From Pseudomonas sp. S30 (GTDB taxonomy: Bacteria > Pseudomonadota > Gammaproteobacteria > Pseudomonadales > Pseudomonadaceae), in NCBI RefSeq assembly GCF_016518545.1, contig NZ_JACVTO010000013.1, positions 1 to 64,000 of the forward strand: a DNA stretch of 64,000 nucleotides. The letters are read 5' to 3'. Positions 9,501-20,565 of the stretch are shown piece after piece. The translations under genes were made by a program, and so were the position numbers. The notes under the pieces are model-generated. The model had not been told where the DNA came from, did not search any database, and saw only the letters and a list, made by a program, of their open reading frames with translations. Positions within the stretch are counted from its first letter, which is position 1. The number at the start of each line of letters is the position of its first letter.

Positions 9501-9938
9501 GTGCCAGGGCAGCGCGGCTTCAGCCTGCTCGAACTGCTGGTGGTGCTGGCCATCGCCGGGCTGATGACCGGTATGGGCGTGGCTTGGCTCGACGGCGGGC
9601 GCTCGGCACCGGAGCAGGCCTTGCAGCGCCTGGCGGCGGCCGTGCGCGAGCAATCGGCAGTGGCCCGCCAGGCCGGTCAATTGCGCGGGCTGCGCTGGGA
9701 TGGACAGCGTCCGGAGTTCGTCCGGCATGACGGCAGCGGCTGGGTGCCCGATTCGGTGAAGATCGGCGACTGGCCGGCGCAATTGCGCCCTGACTGGCCG
9801 GTGGGTGGCCAACCGCCGTTGCTGTTCACCCCCGAGGGCTGGGCGCACCCCGGCAGCGTGCGCTGGCAGTGGCCTGAGGGCGAGCAGCGCTGGCGTTGGG
9901 CGCACGAGGGTCGCCTGACGGTGACGAACGCGCCATGA
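9501..9938 (+). CDS. gspH: type II secretion minor pseudopilin GspH (XcpU-like)
   Basis: This minor pseudopilin has 145 residues, with a cleavage site GQRG|FSLLE, Glu at +5 and a hydrophobic helix (LLVVLAIAGLMTGMG). The preferred start is GTG 9501, one base after the gspG stop, giving a six-residue leader typical of the family. An ATG at 9471 preceded by GAGGGG is an alternative that would give a 16-residue leader and overlap gspG. It is one of four minor pseudopilins needed to initiate the pseudopilus. Confidence 0.85.
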   Translation: MPGQRGFSLLELLVVLAIAGLMTGMGVAWLDGGRSAPEQALQRLAAAVREQSAVARQAGQLRGLRWDGQRPEFVRHDGSGWVPDSVKIGDWPAQLRPDWPVGGQPPLLFTPEGWAHPGSVRWQWPEGEQRWRWAHEGRLTVTNAP

Positions 9939-10303
9939 ACCCACGCCAGCGCGGTTTCACCTTGCTCGAGGTCTGCGTGGCCCTGGCCATAGCCGCGCTG
10001 CTGGCGGTGATGACCAGCCAGGTGCTGCGCCAGCGCCTGGCGGTACAGGACAGCGTGCACCAGCATCGGCTCGGCGCACTGTGCGCCCGCGAATTGCAGG
10101 CACGTTTCACCGTGGAGCGCTACTGGCCATCGAGCGATACCGGCAGCGGGCAGCTGCAGCAGGGCGGTCAGCTGTGCCACTGGACCCTGCAGCTGCGCCG
10201 TACCGGCGTGCGTGACCTGCGTCGCGGCCAGTTGCAGCTGTTCGCCGACCGCGAGCAGCGTTTGCCGCTGGGACAGTACACCCTGTTCCTGGAGCGGCCA
10301 TGA
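9935..10303 (+). CDS. gspI: type II secretion minor pseudopilin GspI (XcpV-like)
   Basis: This 122-residue pseudopilin has the leader MNPRQRG followed by FTLLEVCVALAIAALLAVM, with Glu at +5. The globular part is short and contains the GspI-type segment with LCARELQARF. The ATG overlaps the gspH stop in an ATGA junction. It is expected to form the tip complex with GspJ and GspK, although gspK lies elsewhere in this window. Confidence 0.88.
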   Translation: MNPRQRGFTLLEVCVALAIAALLAVMTSQVLRQRLAVQDSVHQHRLGALCARELQARFTVERYWPSSDTGSGQLQQGGQLCHWTLQLRRTGVRDLRRGQLQLFADREQRLPLGQYTLFLERP

Positions 10304-10890
10304 AGCGAACTCAGGCAGGGCTGACGCTGGTCGAGCTGCTCGTGGCCCTGGCCCTGACCGTGGTGCTGGGGCTGCTGTTGGCGGCGCTGGTGCAGGGCTG
10401 GCTCACGGTCCGCGAACGCCTCGCGGGGCAAGGTGAAGACACCCAGGTGCTGGAGTTCTGCCTGGCACTGGAGCGACGCTTCGACAGCCCCGTGCTGCGC
10501 CAGCTGTACGAGCAGCGCTTGCCGCTGGCGATACGCTGGCTCGACTGGCAGGCGACCACCAGGCAGCTGTCGTGGGTGGCTGCCGCCGCCTGGCCGCAGG
10601 CCGAAGGCGGTTCTCGCCTGCAGCGACAACGGCTGCGGCTGGAATCCGACGGCCAGCGGCTGCTGCTGGAAACCTCGGCGGATCTGTATGCCGCCGAGCG
10701 TCCCCGGTGGGTGCTGCGCGAACGCCTCGATCGGGTCAGCGCACTGGACATCCAGTACTTCCACGCCGGCAGTTGGCTGAGCTGGCCCGCCGATCAACCG
10801 ACGCACCCCGGCCGGGGTGTGCGTCTGCACCTGCAACGAGATGGAGTCCCTTATGTCTGCACCTTCGTCCTGCCCTGGGGGCGCTCATGA
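10300..10890 (+). CDS. gspJ: type II secretion minor pseudopilin GspJ (XcpW-like)
   Basis: This 196-residue pseudopilin has the leader MKRTQAG followed by LTLVELLVALALT. Leu takes the usual Phe position at +1, and Glu at +5 is kept. The C-terminal domain carries GspJ-like features (LERLDRVSALDIQYF). It starts in an ATGA overlap with gspI. In most T2SS operons gspK follows directly; here gspL follows instead. Confidence 0.88.
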   Translation: MKRTQAGLTLVELLVALALTVVLGLLLAALVQGWLTVRERLAGQGEDTQVLEFCLALERRFDSPVLRQLYEQRLPLAIRWLDWQATTRQLSWVAAAAWPQAEGGSRLQRQRLRLESDGQRLLLETSADLYAAERPRWVLRERLDRVSALDIQYFHAGSWLSWPADQPTHPGRGVRLHLQRDGVPYVCTFVLPWGRS

Positions 10891-11951
10891 TGCGTGAATG
10901 GCGCCGGCGCGGGGCATCCCGCCCCTGGTTGCTGCTGCGTCCCGGCACCAGCGGCTGGACGTGGCGCTTGCAGGCCCGCGATGAAGCCTGTGACCAGGGC
11001 CTGGGGCAGGCGCCGCAGGTGCCGGGCGCGCGGGTGGCGCTAGTGGTGCCGGGCGAGCTGTGCAGCCATTTCCAGCTGCCGGCGCCACCGAGGCTCAAGC
11101 GTGAAGAGTGGCCGCTGCTGCTCGAGGATCGGCTGTTGCAGGGGCCCGAGGCACTGGACTGCGCCTGTATCGGCCGTCCAGCCGGTGAACTGCGTCTGCT
11201 CGTCGTGGACCGCCAGCGCCTGGACGACTGGCTGACGCAGTGCCAGGCCTGGGGGCTGGAAGTCGAGCGCTGCTGGGCGGAATTTCAGTTGCCCGCCCCA
11301 CCCCAGGCCGGGCAGGGATGGCGCTGGCAGCGAGGCGATCAGGCGCTGTATGCGCGAATCGCCGATGACGGCCGTGAGCAGTGGCTGGCTTGGCCGCAGG
11401 CGCTGGACGGTTGCCCGTGGGAACCTCAGGCATTCGCGCCGATCGACACGTCCTGGCCGTCACACTGGGCGGACCTGGATGCACTGCCTGGCCTGCGGGC
11501 GCGGCGGCGACCGTCGGTGCGCATCGCGCTGACCCTTGCCCAACGTCGTGCTGTGGCCGCCTGCGCAGTGCTCGCAGCGGTCTGGGGTGCGACCTGGTCA
11601 GCCCAGCAGTGGCGGCAGGCCCAGGTCTACCGCCAGCAGGTCGAGGCGGTCATTGGCGCGCAGTCGTCACCTGTACAAGCGTCCCGAGCACTCAGGGCCT
11701 TGCAGGCGGCCTCCGACGAGATGGCGCTGCGCCTGCGCCGCCTCGAGGCCCTGCAAGCGCAGACGCAGCACTGGCTCCAAGCGCATCCACAGTGGCGCGT
11801 TCGCGCCGTGCATTACGACGGGCAGCGCTGGCAGTTGCAACTGGAAGGAGAGGGCGCGGCGCCGCCGTGGCAGGAGATGGCCGGTGCAGTGGGGGCAAGC
11901 TGGCAGCTGCAGGGTTCGGACGTGGTCTTCGATCTGGGGGCAGGCGCATGA
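10887..11951 (+). CDS. gspL: type II secretion cytoplasmic-membrane protein GspL (XcpY-like)
   Basis: This 354-residue bitopic inner-membrane protein recruits GspE. It has a cytoplasmic actin-like domain (conserved LKREEWPLLLEDRLL region), one membrane segment near residues 218-236 (AVAACAVLAAVWGATW) and a small periplasmic ferredoxin-like domain. ATG 10887 overlaps the gspJ stop, and the next codon is also ATG. It is the usual partner of the downstream GspM. Confidence 0.87.
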   Translation: MMREWRRRGASRPWLLLRPGTSGWTWRLQARDEACDQGLGQAPQVPGARVALVVPGELCSHFQLPAPPRLKREEWPLLLEDRLLQGPEALDCACIGRPAGELRLLVVDRQRLDDWLTQCQAWGLEVERCWAEFQLPAPPQAGQGWRWQRGDQALYARIADDGREQWLAWPQALDGCPWEPQAFAPIDTSWPSHWADLDALPGLRARRRPSVRIALTLAQRRAVAACAVLAAVWGATWSAQQWRQAQVYRQQVEAVIGAQSSPVQASRALRALQAASDEMALRLRRLEALQAQTQHWLQAHPQWRVRAVHYDGQRWQLQLEGEGAAPPWQEMAGAVGASWQLQGSDVVFDLGAGA

Positions 11952-12334
11952 TCGGCTCCTTGAATAGACGTCAGCGACTGGCGGCGGCCTGGCTGCTGAT
12001 CGGTGTGCTGCTCAGCGTACTGGTGGGTCGCGAGCTGATGGCCCACTGGACCCAGATGCGCCAGTGGCAGGGGCTGGCCGAGTCTGCCGTGCGCCTGCAG
12101 TCCAGCTCGCCCCTGGGCCTTGAGGCGCTGCGCCAGTCGGCCCAGGCGCGGGGAATCGCCCTCTCGCAGGTGACGCCGCAAGACGGCCAGTGGCAGGTGC
12201 GCGGCCACGTCGTGGATCCGCAGCCTCTGCTGCTGTGGTTGCAGGCCCTCCAGGTCGAAGGCGCAGTGCCACTGCAGTGGGGGCTGGAGCAGGAGGGCCG
12301 GCGCCTGCGCTTCGACCTGTGGCTGCGGCCATGA
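11948..12334 (+). CDS. gspM: type II secretion protein GspM (XcpZ-like)
   Basis: This 128-residue inner-membrane protein has an N-terminal membrane segment (LAAAWLLIGVLLSVLVG) and a short periplasmic domain, as expected for GspM, the partner of GspL. It is shorter than many family members (about 160-175). It starts in an ATGA overlap with gspL and ends in one with gspN. The call rests on size, topology and position more than on residue-level motifs. Confidence 0.8.
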   Translation: MIGSLNRRQRLAAAWLLIGVLLSVLVGRELMAHWTQMRQWQGLAESAVRLQSSSPLGLEALRQSAQARGIALSQVTPQDGQWQVRGHVVDPQPLLLWLQALQVEGAVPLQWGLEQEGRRLRFDLWLRP

Positions 12335-12990
12335 GGGAGCGAGTACTGCTCTGGCCGTGTCTGGTCTGCGCGGCCAGCCTGCTGGTGGAATTGCCTGCAC
12401 ACTGGCCCGTGGCCTGGGCGGGTGTGCCGGCCAGCGCGGTGCAGGGCACTCTCTGGAGAGGGCAGGCCGCCCGCTTGGGCGATGTCGGCCCGTTACGCTG
12501 GCGGTTTCAGCCAGGGCAACTACGGGCGCAGCTGTGGCTGGGTTACCAGGGGCAAGACTGGCACGCCGAGGTCTCGGGCTGGCCCTGGCACTGGCGCGGA
12601 CGCATCGAAGCCCTGGCTTCTGCCGCTACCGTCACGCCTGGCTATCGCCTGGCGGGCCAGTGGCAGGGTCAGCTCGACTTGACCGGGCGCTGGCGGCGGT
12701 GCGTCGATGCACAGGGCCGCTTGCAGACCCAAGCGCTGGCACTGGTCGCGCCGTGGTCGCTGGACCTGGGGCAGGGCTGGCTGCAGATGCGCTGCGCGCC
12801 CGACTGGCAGCTGCAAGGCGCACTGGATCTGGAGGGTGAGCACCGTCTGGACCTCGATGCCAGCCTGATGGCGCGACACGCACGCCTGGCGTTCGCCGTC
12901 CAGCCCCAGGCCGCACTGACGCCCCTGCTGCGCGGCGCCCAATGGCTGGGGCCGGAAGCGGCCCACGGCGAGCGCCAGTTGCGCTGGTGA
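12331..12990 (+). CDS. gspN: type II secretion protein GspN
   Basis: This 219-residue protein has an N-terminal membrane segment and a periplasmic domain of the GspN type, including GVPASAVQGTLWRGQAARL near the start and RWRFQPGQL. GspN is present in only some T2SS operons and its role is unclear. Start and gspM stop overlap (ATGA). It ends the operon and converges on mltF with about 20 nt between them; I see no clear terminator there. Confidence 0.82.
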   Translation: MRERVLLWPCLVCAASLLVELPAHWPVAWAGVPASAVQGTLWRGQAARLGDVGPLRWRFQPGQLRAQLWLGYQGQDWHAEVSGWPWHWRGRIEALASAATVTPGYRLAGQWQGQLDLTGRWRRCVDAQGRLQTQALALVAPWSLDLGQGWLQMRCAPDWQLQGALDLEGEHRLDLDASLMARHARLAFAVQPQAALTPLLRGAQWLGPEAAHGERQLRW

Positions 12991-13011
12991 TGTGCGGACG
13001 AACCGGGCGCT

Positions 13012-14893
<1,882 letters not shown>

Positions 14894-17800
14894 ATGTTGA
14901 TCCTGCGCGGCGCTCCTGCCCTTTCTGCCTTTCGCCACGGTAAATTACTCGAGCAATTGAGCCAGAAAGTCCCCGCTGTTTCTGGTTTGTATGCCGAATT
15001 CGCCCACTTCGCCGACGTCGACGGCGAGCTGACCGTCGACCAGCAGCAGGTGCTGGACCGTCTGCTCCAGTACGGCCCCAGCGTACCGGTGCAGGAGCCC
15101 GGCGGGCGGCTGTTCCTGGTCGTGCCGCGCCTGGGCACCATCTCGCCCTGGGCTTCCAAGGCCAGCGACATCGCCCACAATTGCGGTCTGCAGTCGATCC
15201 AGCGCCTGGAGCGCGGTATCGCCTATCACGTCAGTGGGACGCTCAGCGAGGCGGACGCCGAACAGGTCGCCGCCCTGCTGCACGACCGCATGACCCAGCG
15301 CGTGCTCGGCCAGCTGGAGCAGGCGGCCGATCTGTTCAGCCATGCCCAGCCGCGGCCCATGACCTCGGTGGATATCCTCGCCGGTGGCCGCGAGGCCCTG
15401 GCCAAGGCCAACGTCGAGCTGGGCCTGGCCCTGGCCGAAGACGAAGTCGACTATCTGGTCCAGGCGTTCCAGGGGCTCGAGCGCAATCCGAACGACATCG
15501 AGCTGATGATGTTCGCCCAGGCCAACTCCGAGCATTGCCGGCACAAGATCTTCAACGCCAGCTGGGACATCGACGGTCAGGCTCAGGACAAGAGCCTGTT
15601 CGGCATGATCAAGAACACCTACCAGATGCACAGCGAAGGCGTGCTGTCGGCCTACAAGGACAACGCCTCGGTCATCGTCGGCAACGTCGCCGGGCGCTTC
15701 TATCCGAGCCCCGAGACCCGCCAGTACGGCGCGGTGAAGGAGCCGGTACACATCCTGATGAAGGTCGAGACGCACAACCACCCGACCGCCATCGCGCCGT
15801 TCTCCGGCGCCTCCACCGGCTCCGGCGGCGAGATCCGCGACGAAGGTGCCACCGGCCGTGGCGCCAAGCCCAAGGCCGGCCTCACCGGTTTCACCGTGTC
15901 CAACCTGCGCATTCCCGGCTTCGAGCAGCCCTGGGAACGGGCCTATGGCAAGCCTGAGCGCATCGTCGACGCCCTCGACATCATGGTCGAAGGGCCGCTG
16001 GGCGGCGCGGCGTTCAACAACGAATTCGGTCGCCCGGCCCTGACCGGTTACTTCCGCACCTTCGAGCAGAGCATCGACACCCCGCGCGGTGAAGAGGTGC
16101 GCGGCTATCACAAGCCGATCATGCTCGCCGGCGGCCTGGGCAACATCCGCGAAGACCACGTGCAGAAGGGCGAGATCACCGTCGGCGCCAAGCTGATCGT
16201 GCTCGGCGGCCCGGCCATGCTGATCGGCCTGGGCGGCGGCGCCGCCTCGTCGGTGGCCACCGGTTCCAGCTCCGCCGACCTGGACTTCGCCTCGGTGCAG
16301 CGGGAAAACCCGGAAATGGAGCGCCGCTGCCAGGAGGTCATCGACCGCTGCTGGCAACTGGGCGAGCACAACCCCATCGCCTTCATCCACGACGTGGGCG
16401 CCGGTGGCATCTCCAACGCCTTCCCCGAACTGGTCAACGACGGCGGCCGTGGCGGCCGTTTCGAGCTGCGCAACGTGCCCAACGACGAGCCGGGCATGGC
16501 CCCGCACGAAATCTGGAGCAACGAGTCCCAGGAACGCTACGTGCTGGCCGTGAGCGCCGAGGACTTCGCCCGTTTCCAGGCCATCTGCGAGCGCGAGCGC
16601 TGCCCGTTCGCCGTGGTCGGCGAAGCCACCGCCGAGCCGCACCTGACCGTCACCGACAGCCATTTCGGCAACACCCCCGTGGACATGCCCCTCGATGTGC
16701 TGCTGGGCAAGCCGCCGCGCATGCACCGTTCGGTCACCCGCGAGGCCGAGCTGGGCGATGACTTCGACCCGAGCGAGCTGGACCTGGACAACGCCGTCGA
16801 GCGTGTCCTGCATCATCCGGCCGTGGCCAGCAAGAGCTTCCTGATCACCATCGGCGACCGTACCATCACCGGCCTGGTGGCGCGGGACCAGATGGTCGGC
16901 CCCTGGCAGGTGCCGGTGGCCGACTGCGCGGTCACCGCCACCAGTTTCGACGTCGACACCGGCGAAGCCATGGCCATGGGCGAGCGCACGCCGCTGGCGC
17001 TGCTCGACGCCCCGGCATCTGGGCGCATGGCCATCGGCGAAGTGCTGACCAACCTGGCCGGTGCGCGCATCGAGAAGCTGTCCGACATCAAGCTGTCGGC
17101 CAACTGGATGTCCGCGGCCGGTCACCCGGGCGAGGACGCGCGCCTGTACGACACCGTCAAGGCCGTGGGCATGGAGCTGTGCCCGGAGCTGGGCCTGACC
17201 ATTCCGGTAGGCAAGGACTCCATGTCCATGAAGACCCAGTGGCGCGAGGACGGCGTGCACAAGAGCGTGACGGCGCCCATGTCGCTGATCGTCAGCGGTT
17301 TCGCCCCGGTCACCGACATTCGCGGCACCCTCACCCCGCAGCTGCGCATGGACAAGGGTGAAACCGACCTGATCCTGATCGACCTGGGCCGTGGCAAGAA
17401 CCGCATGGGCGCCTCGATCCTGGCACAGACCTTCGGCAAGCTCGGCGCCCAGGCGCCGGACGTCGACGACGCCGAGGACCTCAAGGCCTTCTTCGCGGTG
17501 ATCCAGGGCCTGAACGCCGACGGCCATCTGCTGGCCTACCACGATCGCTCCGACGGCGGCCTGCTGGTCACCGTGCTGGAAATGGCTTTCGCCGGCCACT
17601 GCGGCCTGGACCTGCACCTGGACCCGCTGACCGACAGCCGTCGCGACGTAGCGGCGATCCTGTTCAACGAAGAGCTCGGCGCGGTCATCCAGGTGCGTCA
17701 GGACGACACACCGGACGTGCTGGCCCAGTTCAGCGCCGCCGGCATCGGCGAACAGTGCGTGGCGGTGATCGGCAAGCCGGTCAACAATGGCCAGGTGTCC

Positions 17801-18793
17801 ATCAGCCTCAATGGCGAAGTGCTGTTCGACGACGACCGTCGCCTGTTGCAGCGCCAGTGGGCCGAGACCAGCTACCAGATCCAGCGCCTGCGCGACAACG
17901 CCGAATGCGCCGAGCAGGAGTTCGACGCGCTGCTGGAGGAAGACAACCCAGGGCTGTCGGTCAAGCTCGGCTATGACGTCAACGACGACATCGCCGCCCC
18001 CTACATCAAGAAGGGCGTGCGCCCGCAAGTGGCGATCCTGCGCGAGCAGGGCGTCAACGGTCAGGTGGAAATGGCGGCGGCCTTCGATCGTGCCGGTTTC
18101 GCCGCGATCGACGTGCACATGAGCGATATCCTCGCCGGGCGCGTGGACTTCGAAGCCTTCAAGGGCCTGGTCGCCTGCGGCGGCTTCTCCTACGGCGACG
18201 TGCTCGGTGCCGGTGAGGGCTGGGCCAAGTCGGCGCTGTTCAACGCCCGTGCGCGGGATGCCTTCCAGGCATTCTTCGCGCGCAACGACAGCTTCGCCCT
18301 GGGCGTGTGCAACGGTTGCCAGATGATGTCCAACCTGCACGAGCTGATTCCGGGCACCGAGTTCTGGCCGCACTTCGTGCGCAACCGCTCCGAGCAGTTC
18401 GAAGCGCGGGTGGCGATGGTCGAGGTGCAGAAATCCAACTCGATCTTCCTCGACGGCATGGCCGGCTCGCTGATGCCGATCGCCATCGCCCACGGCGAAG
18501 GCCATGCCGAGTTCGCCAGCGACCAGGCGCTGCGTGAGGCCGATGCCTCGGGTTGCGTGGCCCTGCGTTTCGTCGACAACCACGGCAAGGTGACCGAGCA
18601 ATATCCGGCCAACCCCAACGGCTCGCCGCGCGGCATCACCGGCCTGACCAGCCGCGACGGCCGGGTGACCATCATGATGCCGCACCCTGAGCGGGTGTTC
18701 CGCGCCGTGCAGAACTCCTGGCGCCCGGACGAGTGGCAGGAAGATGCAGCGCTGATGCGCATGTTCCGCAACGCGCGGGTCTGGGTGGACTGA
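14894..18793 (+). CDS. purL: phosphoribosylformylglycinamidine synthase
   Basis: PurL catalyses the fourth step of purine synthesis, converting FGAR, glutamine and ATP to FGAM. At 1299 residues it is the large single-chain form of gammaproteobacteria. The N-terminal FGAR-AT domain precedes two AIR-synthase-like halves ([18 protein letters not shown] near residue 290). The C-terminal class I glutaminase carries the nucleophile in [12 protein letters not shown] and a later MPHPERVFR with the catalytic His. ATG 14894 matches the usual [11 protein letters not shown] start. The next gene starts two bases after its stop. Confidence 0.98.
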   Translation: MLILRGAPALSAFRHGKLLEQLSQKVPAVSGLYAEFAHFADVDGELTVDQQQVLDRLLQYGPSVPVQEPGGRLFLVVPRLGTISPWASKASDIAHNCGLQSIQRLERGIAYHVSGTLSEADAEQVAALLHDRMTQRVLGQLEQAADLFSHAQPRPMTSVDILAGGREALAKANVELGLALAEDEVDYLVQAFQGLERNPNDIELMMFAQANSEHCRHKIFNASWDIDGQAQDKSLFGMIKNTYQMHSEGVLSAYKDNASVIVGNVAGRFYPSPETRQYGAVKEPVHILMKVETHNHPTAIAPFSGASTGSGGEIRDEGATGRGAKPKAGLTGFTVSNLRIPGFEQPWERAYGKPERIVDALDIMVEGPLGGAAFNNEFGRPALTGYFRTFEQSIDTPRGEEVRGYHKPIMLAGGLGNIREDHVQKGEITVGAKLIVLGGPAMLIGLGGGAASSVATGSSSADLDFASVQRENPEMERRCQEVIDRCWQLGEHNPIAFIHDVGAGGISNAFPELVNDGGRGGRFELRNVPNDEPGMAPHEIWSNESQERYVLAVSAEDFARFQAICERERCPFAVVGEATAEPHLTVTDSHFGNTPVDMPLDVLLGKPPRMHRSVTREAELGDDFDPSELDLDNAVERVLHHPAVASKSFLITIGDRTITGLVARDQMVGPWQVPVADCAVTATSFDVDTGEAMAMGERTPLALLDAPASGRMAIGEVLTNLAGARIEKLSDIKLSANWMSAAGHPGEDARLYDTVKAVGMELCPELGLTIPVGKDSMSMKTQWREDGVHKSVTAPMSLIVSGFAPVTDIRGTLTPQLRMDKGETDLILIDLGRGKNRMGASILAQTFGKLGAQAPDVDDAEDLKAFFAVIQGLNADGHLLAYHDRSDGGLLVTVLEMAFAGHCGLDLHLDPLTDSRRDVAAILFNEELGAVIQVRQDDTPDVLAQFSAAGIGEQCVAVIGKPVNNGQVSISLNGEVLFDDDRRLLQRQWAETSYQIQRLRDNAECAEQEFDALLEEDNPGLSVKLGYDVNDDIAAPYIKKGVRPQVAILREQGVNGQVEMAAAFDRAGFAAIDVHMSDILAGRVDFEAFKGLVACGGFSYGDVLGAGEGWAKSALFNARARDAFQAFFARNDSFALGVCNGCQMMSNLHELIPGTEFWPHFVRNRSEQFEARVAMVEVQKSNSIFLDGMAGSLMPIAIAHGEGHAEFASDQALREADASGCVALRFVDNHGKVTEQYPANPNGSPRGITGLTSRDGRVTIMMPHPERVFRAVQNSWRPDEWQEDAALMRMFRNARVWVD

Positions 18794-18794
18794 G

Positions 18795-19106
18795 GTGTAC
18801 AAGCTCGCCTTCTTCGTGCCCGCCAGCCATGTGGATGTGGTCAAGGACGCCGTGTTCGCCGCCGGTGGCGGTCGGATCGGCGACTACGACCGGTGCGCCT
18901 GGCAGACCCTCGGCCAGGGCCAGTTCCGACCGTTGCACGGCAGCCAGCCGTTCAGCGGCCAGGTCGGTCAGGTCGAAGTGGTGGACGAGTGGAAGGTCGA
19001 GCTGGTGGTGGCCGATGCGCAGGTCGCCCAGGTGGTCGCTGCACTCAAGCGCAGTCACCCCTACCAGACGCCCGCCTATGAAGTCTGGCCGTTGGCCGAC
19101 TACTGA
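18795..19106 (+). CDS. small Nif3/YqfO-type (CutA-like fold) protein
   Basis: This 103-residue protein matches the stand-alone form of the domain inserted in Nif3/YqfO proteins (YKLAFFVPASHVDVVKDAVFAAG..., then HPYQTPAYEVWP at the end). That domain has a PII/CutA-like fold; its function is not established. The start codon is GTG, one base after the purL stop, so translation is probably coupled. A strong terminator follows about 35 nt downstream. Confidence 0.8.
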   Translation: MYKLAFFVPASHVDVVKDAVFAAGGGRIGDYDRCAWQTLGQGQFRPLHGSQPFSGQVGQVEVVDEWKVELVVADAQVAQVVAALKRSHPYQTPAYEVWPLADY

Positions 19107-19141
19107 CGCTTCGCGCTCTGGCAGCTGAAGGCTGCACGCTA

Positions 19142-19177
19142 AATGCCCGACCAGGCGACTGGTCGGGCATTTTTTTT
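19142..19177 (+). terminator. rho-independent terminator after purL and the Nif3-like gene
   Basis: A perfect 13-bp stem (AATGCCCGACCAG, loop GCGA, then its complement) is followed at once by a run of seven or more T. It lies between the convergent Nif3-like gene and tatC and points with the former. Confidence 0.93.
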
Positions 19178-19221
19178 ACGCTTGATCAACCCGTCGCGTC
19201 GGCGATCCTGCCTCGGTCAGG

Positions 19222-19968
19222 CTACGCCTCGGCCGCTCGAGACCTGGCCAGTGCCGTGCTGGTCAGCAGGCCGACCTCGAACAGCAACCACATCGGTACT
19301 GCCAGCAGCGTTTGGGAAAAGACGTCGGGCGGCGTGAGGATCATTCCTGCCACGAAGCAACCGACGATCACGTAGGGGCGGCTACGGCGCAGGCTGGCCA
19401 CGTCGCTCAGTCCCGCCCAGACCACGATGAAGGTCGCCACCGGGATCTCGAAGGCCAGCCCGAAGGCCAGGAACAACGCCAGAATGAAGTCCAGGTACTG
19501 GCCGATGTCGGTCATCATCGTCACCCCCTCCGGCGTCGCGCTGGCGAAGAAGGCGAACATCAGGGGAAACACCAGGAAGAATGCGAAGGCCATGCCGGCA
19601 TAGAACAGCAGGATGCTCGACACCAGCAGCGGCAGGGCAATGCGCCGCTCGCGCCGATACAGCGCCGGGGCCATCAATCCCCAGGCCTGGTGCAGCAGCA
19701 GCGGCATGCTGACGAACAGCGTGCACATGGCGGTCAGTTTGAAGGGCGTCAGAAAGGGCGAGGTGACGCTGGTGGCGATCATGCTCGCGCCCTCGGGCAA
19801 GTAGCGGCGCAGGGGCTCGGAAATCAGGGTGTACAGCGTCTGGGCGAAGGGAAACAGACCTGCGAAGACCACGCCCAGGGCCAGCAGGGTTCGCAGCAGG
19901 CGCTGGCGCAGCTCGCGCAGCAGGTCGATCACCGGCAAGGCCGAACGCTCGCGCAGCGCCAGGCTCAT
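19222..19968 (-). CDS. tatC: Sec-independent protein translocase TatC
   Basis: TatC is the receptor for twin-arginine signals. The 248-residue protein starts with the conserved region ELRQRLLRTLLALGVVF and has six predicted membrane segments. FFLVFPLMFAFF and GLAFEIPVATF (with the conserved FE) are typical. It is the last gene of tatABC and overlaps tatB by 4 nt. The operon lies between Tat-dependent phosphatase genes with their T2SS and the displaced gspK. It may be a second, specialised Tat system in addition to a housekeeping one elsewhere. Confidence 0.95.
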   Translation of the reverse strand: MSLALRERSALPVIDLLRELRQRLLRTLLALGVVFAGLFPFAQTLYTLISEPLRRYLPEGASMIATSVTSPFLTPFKLTAMCTLFVSMPLLLHQAWGLMAPALYRRERRIALPLLVSSILLFYAGMAFAFFLVFPLMFAFFASATPEGVTMMTDIGQYLDFILALFLAFGLAFEIPVATFIVVWAGLSDVASLRRSRPYVIVGCFVAGMILTPPDVFSQTLLAVPMWLLFEVGLLTSTALARSRAAEA

Positions 19969-20228
19969 GACCGGTGCTCCGTGGCCACGCCGTCGTCCAG
20001 GCTCACGCCCTGGCGGATGTCGCGCTCCAACTGGCGCAGGGCCGGCTCATCCAGCCCTGGCAGATCCATCTCGCGCTCTACCTGAGCGCGCAGCTGGCCC
20101 ATGGCGCGGCGCGCCTGACCCACGCCGCGTCCGACGCTGCGCAGGGCCACCGGCAACCGCTCGGGCCCGAGCACCAGCAGGGCCACGACACTGACCAGCA
20201 GCAGTTCGCTGAAACCGACTTCGAACAT
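19965..20228 (-). CDS. tatB: Tat translocase subunit TatB (short form)
   Basis: This 87-residue protein begins MFEVGFSELLLVSVVALLVLGPERLP, the diagnostic TatB start with Glu in the membrane helix and the GPERLP hinge. An amphipathic helix follows. It is shorter than many housekeeping TatB proteins (about 130-170). It sits between tatA and tatC with a 1-nt overlap (TGATG) upstream and 4 nt downstream. Confidence 0.93.
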   Translation of the reverse strand: MFEVGFSELLLVSVVALLVLGPERLPVALRSVGRGVGQARRAMGQLRAQVEREMDLPGLDEPALRQLERDIRQGVSLDDGVATEHRS

Positions 20229-20431
20229 CAGGCTTGGCGATCCGTCGGTTGTGGCTGTCGAACCTGGGTCTCGGGCGCGACGGGGCGTTCATCCTGGTTG
20301 CCCATGGACTTGCGAAAGCCCTGGATCGCCTCGCCCACGTCGCTGCCCAGGCCTTTCAAACGCTTGGTGCCGAAAAGCAGGAAGACGATCAGCAACACGA
20401 TCACCAACTGCCATATGCCAATACCACCCAT
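20228..20431 (-). CDS. tatA: Tat translocase subunit TatA
   Basis: This 67-residue protein has MGGIGIWQLVIVLLIVFLLFG then TKRLKGLGSDVGEAIQGFRKSM, a classic TatA with one membrane helix, an FGTKRL hinge and an amphipathic helix. ATG 20431 is preceded by AGGAG about 9 nt upstream. It opens tatABC, divergent from gspK. Confidence 0.95.
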   Translation of the reverse strand: MGGIGIWQLVIVLLIVFLLFGTKRLKGLGSDVGEAIQGFRKSMGNQDERPVAPETQVRQPQPTDRQA

Positions 20432-20483
20432 GTGCCAAGACTCCTGCGGTTCGTGAAAAGAGGGCCAATCCTGCCTGCCGAAG

Positions 20484-20501
20484 ATGACGCGCAAGTGACG
20501 G
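20484..20501 (-). promoter_or_regulatory. possible degenerate Pho box upstream of tatA
   Basis: Read on the minus strand, CCGTCAC-TTGC-GCGTCAT has two GTCA cores 11 bp apart, each half matching 5 of 7 consensus positions. It ends 53 nt before the tatA start. The match is weak; phosphate control of tatABC is only an idea supported by its neighbours. Confidence 0.3.
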
Positions 20502-20565
20502 TTGCCATCTGCTTGCAACACCTGCCGTGTTGACTGTCGATTTTCCAGCGATGACAGGAAGCCAT

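Noticed and set aside
14945..18844. A very long open frame antisense to purL
   Set aside because: High GC and codon bias keep the opposite strand free of stops; the translated sequence matches no family, while purL is unmistakable. The same holds for long antisense frames over phoX and gspD-gspE.
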